A DNA stretch of 64,000 nucleotides from Pseudomonas izuensis (GCF_009861505.1 NZ_WTFT01000014.1:1-64000), one strand, 5' to 3'; numbered from the stretch's first letter, positions 1 through 9,869 are shown. Numbers and translations: made by a program. The notes: a model not told the origin generated them from the sequence alone.

Positions 1-390
1 TCCATCCCATTGCTTCTGGCCATTTTTTGCCTATCGCGAATGACCCATTTGGGCCGTTTGGCCCCCTTCATTGCCCGCGGTGACTGGCAGGTTCAGCACC
101 TGACATCAGGCAATTTGGCATGAAATGAAAAGAAAATGACGTCGAATGAAAATCCACAGCCAACACAATCGCGTAAAAAAAGCCGCTGGCAATTCGCACT
201 CAGCGGATCTGCATGAGCCATGCCGGATACCGTAGATATTGGTGGATTGCTCGATGATTAGGGGTAATGCGGTAGTTCGGTAATTTCATACCGGGGCTTC
301 AAACAGCGGCTCGCTCCACGTCTTCACTTTCCAGCGATGGGCATTACATGGCGGCAGCCGATCGCAAAAAACTATAAGAAGAATCCAGAC
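1..390. other. Intergenic leader upstream of the chemoreceptor
   Basis: No convincing coding sequence. It holds the minus-strand hairpin at 174-207. The long minus-strand reading frame that starts here overlaps the chemoreceptor and is a shadow of it. Confidence 0.4.
174..207 (-). terminator. Possible Rho-independent terminator read on the minus strand
   Basis: A 6-bp stem (CCGCTG/CAGCGG, loop about 12 nt) is followed on the minus strand by a run of seven T residues (the A-run at 175-181 on the plus strand). The only gene nearby is on the plus strand, so the transcript it would stop is unknown. Structure seen in the sequence; function inferred. Confidence 0.35.
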
Positions 391-2013
391 ATGATCAGGA
401 ATATTAGTATCGCTTGGCGTGCGTCCATCGGTTTCAGCCTGGTGGTAGTGCTGACTGCAGGGTTGGGGATATTTGCGCTGTCGAAGTTGGACGATATGCG
501 TGAAAGCACCCGGCAAATAAGTGACGATTGGCTGCCCGGAGTGATGGCCTTGAGTCACGGCGCGCAAAACGTTCAACGTATCCGTGCCCTGACTTTGCGG
601 GTCATGATCAGCCGCGATCCGCAGAGCCTTGAGCAGAACTACCAGAAGATGGAATTGCTCAAGGCCGAATCCCGAAAAGAAATGGAGCAGTACGAAAAAA
701 CCATTATCGTGGATGAAGACAGGGCGTTGTTCGAGCGCTTCAGGACCGCAGCAACGGCCTACATGGCTCTCCAGGCCAAAGTGATCGATTTGTCGCGCAA
801 GGATCAACTCGAAGAAGCCCGGAACGTTATCAATGGCGAGATGAACCCGCTTGCGGATGCACTGAGCAAGACGCTCACCGACCTGATCGAATTTAATAAC
901 CGTGGCGCCAATGGTGCAGCCTCAAACAGCGTCGACGTCTTCAACAGCGCACGCAGCGGTGTTATTGGGGTGTTGTTGATCGTCGCACTGGCGTCCTGCG
1001 TCGTCGCCGTCGGCTTGATTCGCAGCATCGTCCTGCCGCTGCGCCAATCGGTCCAACTGGCCGAGACGGTGGCCACCGGTAATCTCACCACAAGCACCGC
1101 ATTTGTTGGCAGCGATGAACCTGCGCGGTTAATGGCCGCATTAGCAGCCATGCAGAGCAATCTGCGTAACACCATCATCGCTATCTCCGAGTCATCCAAT
1201 CAACTGACGTCGGCTGCCGAAGAGTTGAGCGCCGTTACCGAAGATGCCAGTCGTGGGCTGCACCAGCAAAATGGTGAGATCGAGCAGGCGGCCACGGCGA
1301 TCAACGAGATGACCAGTGCAGCGGAAGATGTTGCCCGCAACGCAAGCTCCACGGCCGATGCTACACGGGCGTCGGACCTCACGGCGCAACTTGGCCGGCA
1401 GCAGGTGTTGCGCACCGTCGACGCAATTGGCGAACTGGCCAGCGGCGTCACTGCAACGGCGGGTGAAGTAGAAAATCTGGCAGGCCGGGTCCGCGACATC
1501 AGCCAGGTGGTCGATGTCATTCGAACGGTTGCCGAGCAAACCAATCTGCTGGCACTCAACGCCGCCATCGAAGCGGCCAGGGCGGGTGAGGCAGGTCGCG
1601 GTTTTGCCGTGGTCGCCGATGAAGTGCGCAGCCTTGCGCATCGTACTCAGCGCTCGACCCAGGAAATCGAGCAATTGGTCATGGCCATCGAACAGGGGAC
1701 CGTGCAGGCGGTCAATGCGATGCAAGGCAGTAACACCCGCGCGCACGACACCCTGGAAGTGGCGCAGGCAGCGGGCCAGGCCCTCGATCAGATTGCCTCC
1801 TCGTTCGCGCAGATCAATGAACGCAACCTGGTGATCGCCAGTGCGGCCGAGCAGCAAGCGCAAGTCGCCCGGGAAGTGGATGGCAACCTGGTCAATATCC
1901 GCGAACTGGCATCGCAGACCGCCGCCGGTGCGACACAAACCAGTGCTGCAAGCCAGGAACTTTCGCGACTGGCCGTTTCACTCAATGGTCTGGTCTCGAA
2001 ATTTGTGGTTTAA
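391..2013 (+). CDS. Methyl-accepting chemotaxis protein
   Basis: Transmembrane chemoreceptor that signals to CheA/CheW. The 540-residue protein has a membrane anchor at about residues 11-31, a helical periplasmic sensor (about 32-187, four-helix-bundle type), a second membrane segment (about 188-211), a HAMP linker and a cytoplasmic signalling domain. The conserved hairpin tip ([19 protein letters not shown]) begins near residue 382. The ATG at 391 is preferred over an in-frame ATG at 337 because the protein then begins just before the first membrane segment and an AAGAAG purine stretch lies upstream. There is no C-terminal NWETF-type CheR tether; it ends SKFVV. The gene stands alone, and the ligand cannot be told from sequence. 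Confidence 0.95.
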   Translation: MIRNISIAWRASIGFSLVVVLTAGLGIFALSKLDDMRESTRQISDDWLPGVMALSHGAQNVQRIRALTLRVMISRDPQSLEQNYQKMELLKAESRKEMEQYEKTIIVDEDRALFERFRTAATAYMALQAKVIDLSRKDQLEEARNVINGEMNPLADALSKTLTDLIEFNNRGANGAASNSVDVFNSARSGVIGVLLIVALASCVVAVGLIRSIVLPLRQSVQLAETVATGNLTTSTAFVGSDEPARLMAALAAMQSNLRNTIIAISESSNQLTSAAEELSAVTEDASRGLHQQNGEIEQAATAINEMTSAAEDVARNASSTADATRASDLTAQLGRQQVLRTVDAIGELASGVTATAGEVENLAGRVRDISQVVDVIRTVAEQTNLLALNAAIEAARAGEAGRGFAVVADEVRSLAHRTQRSTQEIEQLVMAIEQGTVQAVNAMQGSNTRAHDTLEVAQAAGQALDQIASSFAQINERNLVIASAAEQQAQVAREVDGNLVNIRELASQTAAGATQTSAASQELSRLAVSLNGLVSKFVV

Positions 2014-2132
2014 CCCAAGTCGATCGCAATCCAGATGGCTGGCTTGAGCGCCAGCCGTTTTGGCCAGTTCAAGATAGAAGTGGCCCCGTCATGTAAGGCG
2101 CAATGCTGCTCACTTTAAAGCGGACACTTACC

Positions 2133-2258
2133 TTTGTGGTGAGGGGATTTATCCCCGTTGGGTTGCGAAGCAGCCCCCGGCTCCCTTTCAATCAACCTGA
2201 GCCTTGCGGACTCACGACTGCTTCGCAGCCGAACGGGGATAAATCCCCTCGCCACAAA
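2133..2258. repeat. REPIN-like inverted repeat
   Basis: Two arms of about 40 bases (2134-2175 and 2217-2258) are near-perfect inverted copies. Each carries the palindrome GGGGATTTATCCCC or its relative, next to a GCGAAGCAG/CTGCTTCGC stem. This paired layout is typical of the Pseudomonas REPIN family and can form a long cruciform. Short reading frames over it are artefacts of the symmetry. Confidence 0.8.
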
Positions 2259-2346
2259 TTCATTTCCAGCCTCGATAGGCACAAAATGGCATGCAGATTG
2301 GCCAGTAGTCCCTCTCAATCCCCAGCCTCGCCCTAAAGTGTGGTCT

Positions 2347-2436
2347 TTTGTAGGAGCAAGCTTGCTCGCGATGGTCGTTAACGATTACGCGTGTTAACTG
2401 GCTGCTTGCGGCGCTCTGGCGTTCATCGCGAGCCAA
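2347..2436. repeat. Pseudomonas REP element, degenerate pair
   Basis: TGTAGGAGCAAGCTTGCTCGC at 2350-2370 followed by GATGG is the classic REP of fluorescens-group Pseudomonas. A decayed inverted partner (CATCGCGAGCC) lies at 2424-2434. With the preceding REPIN it fills the gap between the chemoreceptor and the DUF1254 gene. Confidence 0.75.
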
Positions 2437-2477
2437 CGCAATTATGGGATTTGAACTGCAACCGTTTGGGGTGACTT

Positions 2478-2517
2478 GTTGCCCTTCGCGGCAGGCTATC
2501 GGCCAAAAGCGGCTAGT
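2478..2517. repeat. Dispersed intergenic motif, copy 1
   Basis: A degenerate copy of a motif with the core GGCAGcaacCGGCCAAAAGC, preceded by TGCCCTTCGCG. Related copies lie near 21171, 24890, 26250, 37684 and 46441, always outside genes. Identified by eye. Confidence 0.5.
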
Positions 2518-2665
2518 TATACGCGGTGATCCATAGCCAGATTAAACCCCGCCTGTCGTTGATGTAACAGCCCGGCAACTAGACGCCCCCCACTTTCGGA
2601 CCTACGCTGCATTGGGTTCGCACTGAAGAACCGAGATTGCCACCAGGGAAAAGGGAGCGTCCTGC

Positions 2666-4093
2666 ATGCTGAGAAATGCATTATTTACCTCGTCGTTGGT
2701 CGTCGCTTTTCTGATCGCCGCACCCACAGCCACCCACGCTGGGGTCAGCGAGCAAGAAACACGAGACATCGCGAAAGAAGCCTATGTTTTCGGCACTCCG
2801 ATGGTTGATACCTATCGTGTCATGTATGCCTTCTCCATCGACAAAAACAATCCACAGTACAAAGGCCCGTTCAACAACATCCTCAATGTGTCCAGAGTGT
2901 TCACCCCTGCTGACACGGCTTTTGTAACCCCGAATTCCGATACGCCATACTCGTTCAGCGGACTGGACTTGCGCGCCGAGCCGGTGGTAATCAGCGTTCC
3001 ACCGATGGAAAAAGATCGTTATTTCGTTTTCCAGCTGATGGATCTGTATAGCTTCAATTTTGCATACATTGGTAGCCGGACCACGGGTAATCAGGGCGGC
3101 ACGTATATGATCGCCGGGCCGGACTGGAAGGGTGAAAAACCCCGGGGCGTGGATAAGGTGATTCAGGCCGAAACGGACATGGTTTCAGTGGTCGGTCGCA
3201 CTCAGCTGTTCAACCCCGATGATTTGCAGAACGTTAAAAACATCCAGGCGAAATACAACGTTCAGACGCTCTCTGCGTTCCAGAAAAAAGCTGCGCCCAA
3301 GGCAGCTGATGACGTGAACTGGATCAAACCAATAGCGCCTGCCATCGAACGAAGCTCGCCAGAATTTTTCAACCAGCTCGCCTTTCTTCTGCAATTCGCC
3401 CCAACCCATCCCAGTGAAGCCGCGCTGCGCAAGCGCTTCACCGAGATTGGAATCGAACCGGGAAAACCCTTCGACTTGACGACATTGACACCGGCACAGC
3501 AAGCCGCCCTGTTGGCTGGCATGCAAGACGGCCAAAAAGAAATCGACGAACTCCGTCACTCCCTGGGTGGAAAAACAGACACTTTGTTTGGAACAAGGGC
3601 CTTCCTGAAAAACAATTACGTCGCCCGCGCTACAGGCGCGCAAATGGGTATTGGCGCAAACTCGCGCGAAGAAGCGATGTACCCCATCTACGATAAAGAC
3701 GCCACAGGCCAACCTCTCGATGCCAGCACACACAATTACACGCTGAGATTCGCCAAGGGTCGGCAACCGCCCGTGCAGGCGTTTTGGTCGTTAACGATGT
3801 ACGACCTCCCGAAACAATTGCTCGTGGATAACGCGATCAATCGTTATTTGATCAACTCCCCCATGCTGCCGAACCTGGCGAAGGATGCGGATGGCGGACT
3901 GACCCTGTACATCCAGCATGAATCTCCTGGTAAGGATAAAGAGGCGAACTGGCTGCCGGCACCTGACGGCCCCTTCATGGTGACGATGCGCTACTACTGG
4001 CCGAAACCCGAGCTGCTGGAAGGCAAGTGGAAATCGCCCTTGATCGAACAATCGAAGCAGGATGTAGCCAGCGCCTCGCCGAAAACAAATTGA
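2666..4093 (+). CDS. Exported DUF1254/DUF1214 domain protein
   Basis: 475 residues with a Sec signal peptide (about 1-25, ending THA). The N-terminal DUF1254 domain (about 30-190) contains the family stretch FVTPNSDTPYS. The C-terminal DUF1214 domain (about 350-460) contains the FWSLTMYD and RYYWPKPELLEGKW stretches. Proteins of this architecture are common and periplasmic in proteobacteria; their biochemical role is not settled. An AAGGGAG ribosome site precedes the ATG. It is monocistronic apart from a tiny reading frame behind it. Domain assignment is firm, function unknown. Confidence 0.92.
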   Translation: MLRNALFTSSLVVAFLIAAPTATHAGVSEQETRDIAKEAYVFGTPMVDTYRVMYAFSIDKNNPQYKGPFNNILNVSRVFTPADTAFVTPNSDTPYSFSGLDLRAEPVVISVPPMEKDRYFVFQLMDLYSFNFAYIGSRTTGNQGGTYMIAGPDWKGEKPRGVDKVIQAETDMVSVVGRTQLFNPDDLQNVKNIQAKYNVQTLSAFQKKAAPKAADDVNWIKPIAPAIERSSPEFFNQLAFLLQFAPTHPSEAALRKRFTEIGIEPGKPFDLTTLTPAQQAALLAGMQDGQKEIDELRHSLGGKTDTLFGTRAFLKNNYVARATGAQMGIGANSREEAMYPIYDKDATGQPLDASTHNYTLRFAKGRQPPVQAFWSLTMYDLPKQLLVDNAINRYLINSPMLPNLAKDADGGLTLYIQHESPGKDKEANWLPAPDGPFMVTMRYYWPKPELLEGKWKSPLIEQSKQDVASASPKTN

Positions 4094-4112
4094 TCAGATC
4101 AGGATGTCGATC

Positions 4113-4217
4113 ATGAATACCTTGAACAAAGCACTGACCGCCTTGGCCTTGCGTCAGGGGTGGCCTTCAACATTCTTCGACAAGCGCTGGAAACCGGGGG
4201 ATTTGGTTAGACAGTAA
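4113..4217 (+). pseudogene. Tiny ORF, possible 5' remnant of a gene
   Basis: A 34-codon frame starting ATG (MNTLNKALTALALRQG) 20 bases after the DUF1254 gene. It looks like the beginning of a longer protein cut short, but there is too little sequence to assign a family. It may be noise. Confidence 0.25.
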
Positions 4218-4281
4218 TTGGAAAATCACTTTCCTGGCGGCATGGGTGCATCGAACGCAAATGGATGGTAAGCCTGTGCAC

Positions 4282-4929
4282 TTACCCAGGCAGTGGCCTG
4301 GCCGCGATTTTCCGGGCTTTGGCAGGCGTTACGCCCAGCGCCTGGAGAATCATTTCGGCGACCCGCACATCATGCTCAACCACTGCACGCCCCTCGACCA
4401 CTGAGCGCATCGCTCCGGTTGTGCACGATAAGACCAGATCCAGGGCAACCCCCTCGTCCTCATAAGCCAAAGTTCCTGCGCGCAGCCCCTCACGCAGGTC
4501 ACCCAGCACATGGTCAGCCAAACGCGAACGCATGGCCTGGTCGAAATGGATGATGCGCAGTAAAGCATTCGCCCATTGGTGGTCAGCCGCAGCCCGGCAC
4601 ACAAACATGCGTACGCCAATCGAAAGCCGCTGCGCTCCGCACTGCACATCCGCGTTCAGGACGGAAATGGCGTCAGAGAACTCGGCGGCCATGGCAATGC
4701 CCACCGCTTCGAGGACTTCGTCGCGCGTTCGGAAATAGTTGTAGATGGTGCCGTTGGATACCGCCGCCTCGGCGGCGACTTCCAACAATGCGATCTCCCC
4801 CACCTCCTTGCGTGCGACAAGTCGCAATGCTGCATCCATCAGACCGCGACGGGTGCGTTCACGCTTCTTGTGCCCCCTGGTGAGAGGTTCTGGCGCATCT
4901 GCTTCGAAAGGAGGTGTGGGGATAGGCAT
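4282..4929 (-). CDS. TetR-family transcriptional regulator
   Basis: 215 residues. The N-terminal helix-turn-helix (about residues 22-70) shows the TetR pattern RRGLMDAALRLVA...AAVSNGTIYNYFRTRDEVLEAV. The C-terminal ligand-binding half is unassignable by eye. It starts 2 bases after the stop of the FAD monooxygenase on the same strand, so the two are almost certainly co-transcribed. The inverted repeat at 6658-6683 in front of the monooxygenase is its likely operator, which would make it autoregulated. Confidence 0.93.
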   Translation of the reverse strand: MPIPTPPFEADAPEPLTRGHKKRERTRRGLMDAALRLVARKEVGEIALLEVAAEAAVSNGTIYNYFRTRDEVLEAVGIAMAAEFSDAISVLNADVQCGAQRLSIGVRMFVCRAAADHQWANALLRIIHFDQAMRSRLADHVLGDLREGLRAGTLAYEDEGVALDLVLSCTTGAMRSVVEGRAVVEHDVRVAEMILQALGVTPAKARKIAARPLPG

Positions 4930-4931
4930 GA

Positions 4932-6590
4932 TTAAGCTCTTAATCTAATCGGCTCATTGATGGTACTGGAAACCCTGTCAGCAGTGGCGTCATCACTCAT
5001 CAGCAGGCTCTGGCAGTCTCGAAGGAGCCTGCCGGCCTCTGTGCCAGGGGCATGGTGCATGATGATACGGTCAGGGCGAACGGCGACCAGCGTTCCTTTC
5101 GCCGCCAGCGGCAGGATCTCATGGTTCATGTCTTCGATGAAGTCACAACGGCCGCCGGAGCGTTGACCGCGGGGCCTGACCTCCAGGAAGTGGCCCCCCA
5201 TCTTTTCCCAGGCGACGATCTGATCAGTGGTGAGCAGTGACAACGGGTCGACGCCGAATCCAACCAGGGTCAGGTTGTCTCCCAGCGCATCGTCGCTCAG
5301 CTTGATCTGTTTTTGCAGGGTGCGAACCCAGGCTTGGGGAAACAGGCTGCCACGAACCAGCTTGTCACCCCGACGATGTGGCACGAACAGGCCTTGCTTG
5401 AAGGTGTTCTTCGGCTTGATGTCCAACTGCTCGAAGTACCTTCTGGTCGAGGCAGTCAACCCCAGTGTGCGCATAAAACCATGGATGAAGAACGCTGCGA
5501 TCTTGTTCTTGGGCATCACCAGGCGGCCCATCATTTTTGCCAGATTGATCATCGCCTGGGCATGCGGACGGCGCTCTACGTCATAGGTATCGAGTATCGC
5601 CGGCGCGGCGTGGCCACGCAGGACCCACGCCAGCTTCCAGGCCAGGTTGGCACCATCACGAAGGCCCGCGACGAGACCTTGCCCGACGAAGGGTGGGGTG
5701 ATGTGCGCGGCATCGCCAACGAGGAACGTCCGTCCCTTGCTGAACCGGTTGCAGCAACGGGCGTGGAATCGATACACCGCCTTGCGCTCGATTTCCAGCT
5801 CCTGCGGATTGACCCATGGCGCAATGAGCCGGGCGATGCTTTCCGGGCTTTCCAGCTCCTCCCGGGATTCACCGGGTTGCAGCATGAACTCCCAGCGCTC
5901 CCTGCCACCGGGGGCGGGCATGTGCGGCGTGGGCCGTTGCGGATTACAGATAAACTCAATGTGATCAATGGCCGACTGATGCCGGTTTTTGGCATCGACA
6001 ATCAACCAGTCCTCTGCGTAGGTTTGTCCTTCGAACTCCTGGCCGATCAGCGCCCTGACCCGGGAGCTGGCGCCATCTGCACCAATCAGGTACTGGGCGC
6101 GAACAGCATGCGAATGCCCATTTTCATCCCGCACGGTGGCGACCACGCCATCCGCTTCCTCAACCAGGCTCTCCAGCTCGAAACCACCCAGGCTGGTCAC
6201 TGATTTGAGTCGGGAAACCTGGCCACGCATCGCTCGTTCGAGGTCGGGTTGATAGAAGGTCACAAGCTTGGGGTGGCCGTCGATACACCCTTGCGTGTTG
6301 GCTCGACCAAATTGCCCGAGGACCGGAGAGTGCATCTTCACTTCCGGGATCACGATCTTCTCGAACGCGTCCTCCGACAATCCGGCGAGTTGCAGGATGC
6401 GCAAGGCCTCGTTGTCCAGGGCAATGGCACGAGGCATCAGTACGATGTCATGGAGCTTGTCCAGGACCAGGGTCGTAACCCCGTAGCGGCCGAGCAGCGC
6501 CGCGATTGTCGCACCTACCGGACCGTTACCGACGACCAGCACATCGACGGCGGAGGAAGGTAATTCGGAAACTTTTTTATTGTTGTTCAT
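4932..6590 (-). CDS. FAD-dependent aromatic monooxygenase (MhpA-like)
   Basis: 552-residue class A flavoprotein monooxygenase. The dinucleotide-binding GNGPVG sits at residues 21-26, the DG motif is IGADGASSRVRALIG, and the second FAD motif is FLVGDAAHITPPFVGQG. These enzymes hydroxylate phenolic rings using NAD(P)H and O2; the closest recognisable type is 3-(3-hydroxyphenyl)propionate hydroxylase, but the substrate is not determinable here. The ATG at 6590 gives the usual N-terminus close to the Rossmann fold; an upstream start at 6641 would run into the palindromic intergenic region. It is followed by its probable TetR regulator. Confidence 0.93.
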   Translation of the reverse strand: MNNNKKVSELPSSAVDVLVVGNGPVGATIAALLGRYGVTTLVLDKLHDIVLMPRAIALDNEALRILQLAGLSEDAFEKIVIPEVKMHSPVLGQFGRANTQGCIDGHPKLVTFYQPDLERAMRGQVSRLKSVTSLGGFELESLVEEADGVVATVRDENGHSHAVRAQYLIGADGASSRVRALIGQEFEGQTYAEDWLIVDAKNRHQSAIDHIEFICNPQRPTPHMPAPGGRERWEFMLQPGESREELESPESIARLIAPWVNPQELEIERKAVYRFHARCCNRFSKGRTFLVGDAAHITPPFVGQGLVAGLRDGANLAWKLAWVLRGHAAPAILDTYDVERRPHAQAMINLAKMMGRLVMPKNKIAAFFIHGFMRTLGLTASTRRYFEQLDIKPKNTFKQGLFVPHRRGDKLVRGSLFPQAWVRTLQKQIKLSDDALGDNLTLVGFGVDPLSLLTTDQIVAWEKMGGHFLEVRPRGQRSGGRCDFIEDMNHEILPLAAKGTLVAVRPDRIIMHHAPGTEAGRLLRDCQSLLMSDDATADRVSSTINEPIRLRA

Positions 6591-6657
6591 CTTGAGCCCT
6601 TGGGTGATTGAAGTCGTGAGGCGCACAGGTCTCATCGTCAAGCATCACCAAGGTATG

Positions 6658-6683
6658 CAATATTGAGAGATATTTCAATATTG
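6658..6683. promoter_or_regulatory. Candidate TetR operator
   Basis: A perfect inverted repeat, CAATATTGA then 8 bases then TCAATATTG, in the gap between the minus-strand monooxygenase-tetR operon and the plus-strand DUF1704 gene. Size and symmetry fit a TetR dimer site, and it could control both directions. Repeat seen directly; role inferred. Confidence 0.6.
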
Positions 6684-6785
6684 ATGTTTTTGTCATTATT
6701 AATTGAAACCGTTGATCGGTTACGACGCAATGCATCGCAACGGCTAAGCTTTTTCGAAAGAACCTCGTCTTTCAAGGGTGACTCC

Positions 6786-8063
6786 ATGAGCAGCGCCCCC
6801 CTGTCGGAACTCGATGCCGCCCTACCCGGCTTGGTGCGCAAGATCCGCGTACTGGATGCCCTGTCCTGGCCCGATGGCGTCGAGGAAGTGTTCCTGGCGC
6901 ATTGGCGTGAAGGGAAAGCAGAGTTGCCCAGGGTCCAATTGAGCCCCCGCGAACACAGCGCCGACATCGCCGCTCTGGAAGCCTTTATCGGGCGTTGCGA
7001 TCTCGGGCACCCGGCCGGGAATTATCTCGCCATGACCGCGCGTAGCTATGCCACGGCCGGACGCATGCTGGGGGCGATTGGCACGCCCGCCTTTACCCAA
7101 TTTTCATCCGCGTTGTACCGGCGCCCGGATTTCTATTATCCGAACCAGAAACTCAGCATGCTGGACGCGGCGCAGTTCTTTCTCACGACCACCGACGCCC
7201 TGCTGGGTGGCGCCCGGATTCCACCGACTCAGGCCGAGATCCCGGCCGAAGCCTTCGCCGCCTGGATGCAGCCGGAGTTGGACCGTTTCTTCGGTGAAGG
7301 CCGGGTCACGGTCGTGCTCGACCCGACGCTGGCCGCCAAGGCGATCGCCGGGGCAAGCCGCATACGCCTGCGTACCGGCGCCCTGTTCTCTGAACTGGAC
7401 AAGAATCAGTTATTGCAGCACGAGGCCTTCGTGCATGCCGCTACCGCACAAAATGGCGCGCTGCAGCCCAACCTCAAAAGTCTGGGTTTGGGAGCGCCAC
7501 GCACGACCCAGACTCAGGAAGGCATTGCCACCCTGGCAGAACTGTTCACTGGCAGCATGGACATCAACCGCTTGCGCCGCCTGGCCCTGCGCGTGCTTGC
7601 AGTCCAGCAGGCGTTGGACGGCGCCGATTTCATACAGGTATTCGAGGGTTTTCTTGCCGCCGGCCAGTCACAAGAGGAGTCCTTTCGCTCAACCCAGCGG
7701 GTCTTCCGTGGCGCCGACCTGCGTGGTGGCTCGGCGTTTACCAAGGATGCCGCCTACCTGACGGGTTTGCTGGGAGTCCATACCCTGCTTCGCATCGCGA
7801 TCCGCGACAATCGACCGGAACTGGTGGGTCATTTGTTTGCGGGACGCCTGAGTCTGGCGGATACCCTACGCCTGGCGCCGCTATTCGAGTCCGGCTGGCT
7901 TCAGGGCCCCACCTATCTCCCGGCCTGGGCCAGCGATCTACGGCTACTCGCTGCCAACCTGGCCTTCTCCGCTTTTATCGCTCAGATAAAACTGGATGTG
8001 CTCGATCTGGAGGTGCTCATGGCATTTGCCGATGAACACGAAAACGATGCCAGCGCCCTGTGA
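6786..8063 (+). CDS. DUF1704 / 'QEGLA motif' putative metallopeptidase
   Basis: 425 residues. It has an HExxxH motif (HEAFVH, residues 212-217) and the family hallmark QEGIA (244-248). This family is annotated as 'flavohemoglobin expression-modulating QEGLA motif protein' and is related in fold to the MATCAP tyrosine carboxypeptidases, so a zinc-dependent carboxypeptidase-like activity is plausible. The ATG at 6786 is preferred to a TTG at 6663, which would start inside the palindrome. The gene is divergent from the FAD monooxygenase and may share its TetR control. Family call firm; physiological role unknown. Confidence 0.85.
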   Translation: MSSAPLSELDAALPGLVRKIRVLDALSWPDGVEEVFLAHWREGKAELPRVQLSPREHSADIAALEAFIGRCDLGHPAGNYLAMTARSYATAGRMLGAIGTPAFTQFSSALYRRPDFYYPNQKLSMLDAAQFFLTTTDALLGGARIPPTQAEIPAEAFAAWMQPELDRFFGEGRVTVVLDPTLAAKAIAGASRIRLRTGALFSELDKNQLLQHEAFVHAATAQNGALQPNLKSLGLGAPRTTQTQEGIATLAELFTGSMDINRLRRLALRVLAVQQALDGADFIQVFEGFLAAGQSQEESFRSTQRVFRGADLRGGSAFTKDAAYLTGLLGVHTLLRIAIRDNRPELVGHLFAGRLSLADTLRLAPLFESGWLQGPTYLPAWASDLRLLAANLAFSAFIAQIKLDVLDLEVLMAFADEHENDASAL

Positions 8064-8086
8064 TCAACCGCGCAACTCGATTCGTG

Positions 8087-9010
8087 TCATGAGCTGATCG
8101 TCACATCCATGCCCTGTATCAACCGCCTGGCCAGGCGCGGCTGCCGCAACTGCTCCAGCCACCATTGCAACGCCCGCCCCTCGCGATCACCGCGCCACGC
8201 AACATACGATACGGTCGGCTCGCGCGGATCGACGGTCGCCTTCTCCACCAGCTCGCCATTTTCCAGCAACGACGCCACACGCTGACGCGGCAACCAGCCG
8301 ATGCCCAGGCCTTCACGCTGCGCGAGTATTTTTGCTTGCATGTTCGGCACGGCCAGCGAAGTCTGGCCACCGATCACCCCGTAAGCGCGCCCCGCTATCG
8401 CACGCGACGAATCGCCCACCACCACCGCGCGATGCTCGCGTAGGTGCTCGCGCCCGAGTGGCCCGTCAACGCGCGCCAGGGGATGTCGCGCCGCCACCGC
8501 GAACACCCATTCGATCGAGCCGAGCTCGAACCAGCGCAGCCCGGGAATCGCCGGCGGTTCATTGGTCGCTCCCACGATCAGGTCCGCCCGGCCGTCACGC
8601 AATGCTTCCCAGGTGCCGTTCAAGACTTCGTGCGTGAAACGCAACTTGACGCCAGACGCAAGCGCATCGAAATCGCGTACCTGCGGCATCAGCAGGGCGA
8701 ATTCGATAATTTCGTCGGTGACGATCCAGAGCTGGTCCTCCCAGCCGCTCGCGATCTGCCGCACGCGCTGCGTCATGCGCGACACATCAAGCATCAGGCG
8801 TGCGGCTTCATCGGCGAGCACCTGACCGGCGGGCGTCAGTTGCAGTCGGTAACGGCGGCGATCAAACAACAAGGCGTCGAAGCGCGCCTCCAGTTGTCGT
8901 GCGGCGTGCGAGATCGTCGACGGCGCCTTGCCCAGCCGCGCGGCTGCGCGTGAAAGGCTGCCAGTCTCGCGAATCGCTTCCAGCAGTGCCAATTCGTCTT
9001 CAGACAACAT
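8087..9010 (-). CDS. LysR-family transcriptional regulator
   Basis: 307 residues, with an N-terminal winged HTH (ALLEAIRETGSLSRAAARLG...STISHAARQLE) and a periplasmic-binding-protein-like effector domain. ATG at 9010 is chosen; a GTG four codons upstream is also possible. It is divergent from the glutathione-transferase operon that starts at 9186, the usual arrangement for a LysR regulator of the neighbouring operon. It converges on the DUF1704 gene with a gap of only about 23 bases. Confidence 0.93.
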   Translation of the reverse strand: MLSEDELALLEAIRETGSLSRAAARLGKAPSTISHAARQLEARFDALLFDRRRYRLQLTPAGQVLADEAARLMLDVSRMTQRVRQIASGWEDQLWIVTDEIIEFALLMPQVRDFDALASGVKLRFTHEVLNGTWEALRDGRADLIVGATNEPPAIPGLRWFELGSIEWVFAVAARHPLARVDGPLGREHLREHRAVVVGDSSRAIAGRAYGVIGGQTSLAVPNMQAKILAQREGLGIGWLPRQRVASLLENGELVEKATVDPREPTVSYVAWRGDREGRALQWWLEQLRQPRLARRLIQGMDVTISS

Positions 9011-9185
9011 GTGCGATCTCACCGAACGTTTTCATCGGGGCGATCGTATGTCAAACCCGGACTATCGGTCCACTATCTCCCTACGCGCTCCGAAGGCCTC
9101 CTCAAAGGCCCCTGGTTCGCTGATCTCGTGCCTCTGTGCCTGCCAATGCACTGCGATTCATCTCACGTCAAATCAAGGAAACATC

Positions 9186-9869
9186 ATGCTTAAGTTTTAC
9201 TTTCATCCGACGCCCAATCCCACCAAGGTCGCGCTCCTGCTCGAAGAACTTGAAATCCCGTTCGAGCTTTCTGCCGTCGACACCTTCAAGGGTGAGCAAC
9301 ACCAGCCGGCATTTCTGGAGATCAATCCGAACGGCAAGGTTCCGGCCATCGTCGACAACGGGGTCGCGGTATTCGATTCCCACGCCATACTGCTGCACCT
9401 TGGGGCAAAACATGGCAGGTTCGTGCCGGCCGACCCATCGCAGCATGCGGCGATGCTTTCGTGGTTGCTGTTCATCGCGACTGGCCTGTCGCCGTTCTCC
9501 GGCCAGGCCGTGCATTTCATGCACCACGCGCCGGAACCCCTGCCGTATGCGCGCAACCGCTATATCAAAGAAGTCGAGCGTCACTACCGGGTTCTCGATG
9601 CGCGTCTCGGCGGCTCGAAGTACCTGGCTGGCGATACTTATTCGATCGCCGACATGGCACTTTGGGGCTGGGCCAACTTTGCCGGCTATATCTTCGGTGA
9701 AAAAGGTCTGGCCGATTATCCCCATGTCAAACGCCTGGTCGATGAAATCTCGTCGCGCCCGGCGGCCGCCCGCGCCTTGGCGCTGAAGGACAAACTCCAG
9801 TTCAAAAGCGAATTTGACGAAGAAACCCGTCGCGCACTATTCCCGCAGAACGCCTCACTCGCCGTCTAG
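9186..9869 (+). CDS. Glutathione S-transferase family protein
   Basis: 227 residues. N-terminal thioredoxin-fold domain with the cis-Pro stretch NGKVPAIVD and the glutathione gamma-glutamyl-binding element FDSHAILLHL; C-terminal all-helical domain with the N-capping motif YSIADMALWGW. It starts at the ATG 6 bases after an AAGGAAA ribosome site. First gene of the operon 9186-14090 (GST, CMD-like, flavin oxidoreductase, alpha-beta barrel, aldehyde dehydrogenase). A role in a glutathione-dependent catabolic or detoxification step is inferred from that company. Confidence 0.92.
   Translation: MLKFYFHPTPNPTKVALLLEELEIPFELSAVDTFKGEQHQPAFLEINPNGKVPAIVDNGVAVFDSHAILLHLGAKHGRFVPADPSQHAAMLSWLLFIATGLSPFSGQAVHFMHHAPEPLPYARNRYIKEVERHYRVLDARLGGSKYLAGDTYSIADMALWGWANFAGYIFGEKGLADYPHVKRLVDEISSRPAAARALALKDKLQFKSEFDEETRRALFPQNASLAV

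Noticed and set aside
2103..2397. Small ORFs between the chemoreceptor and the DUF1254 gene
   Set aside because: They lie on REP/REPIN palindromes and read as open only because of symmetry.
5313..6203. 296-codon plus-strand ORF opposite the FAD monooxygenase
   Set aside because: Shadow; the minus strand has all FAD-binding motifs in order.
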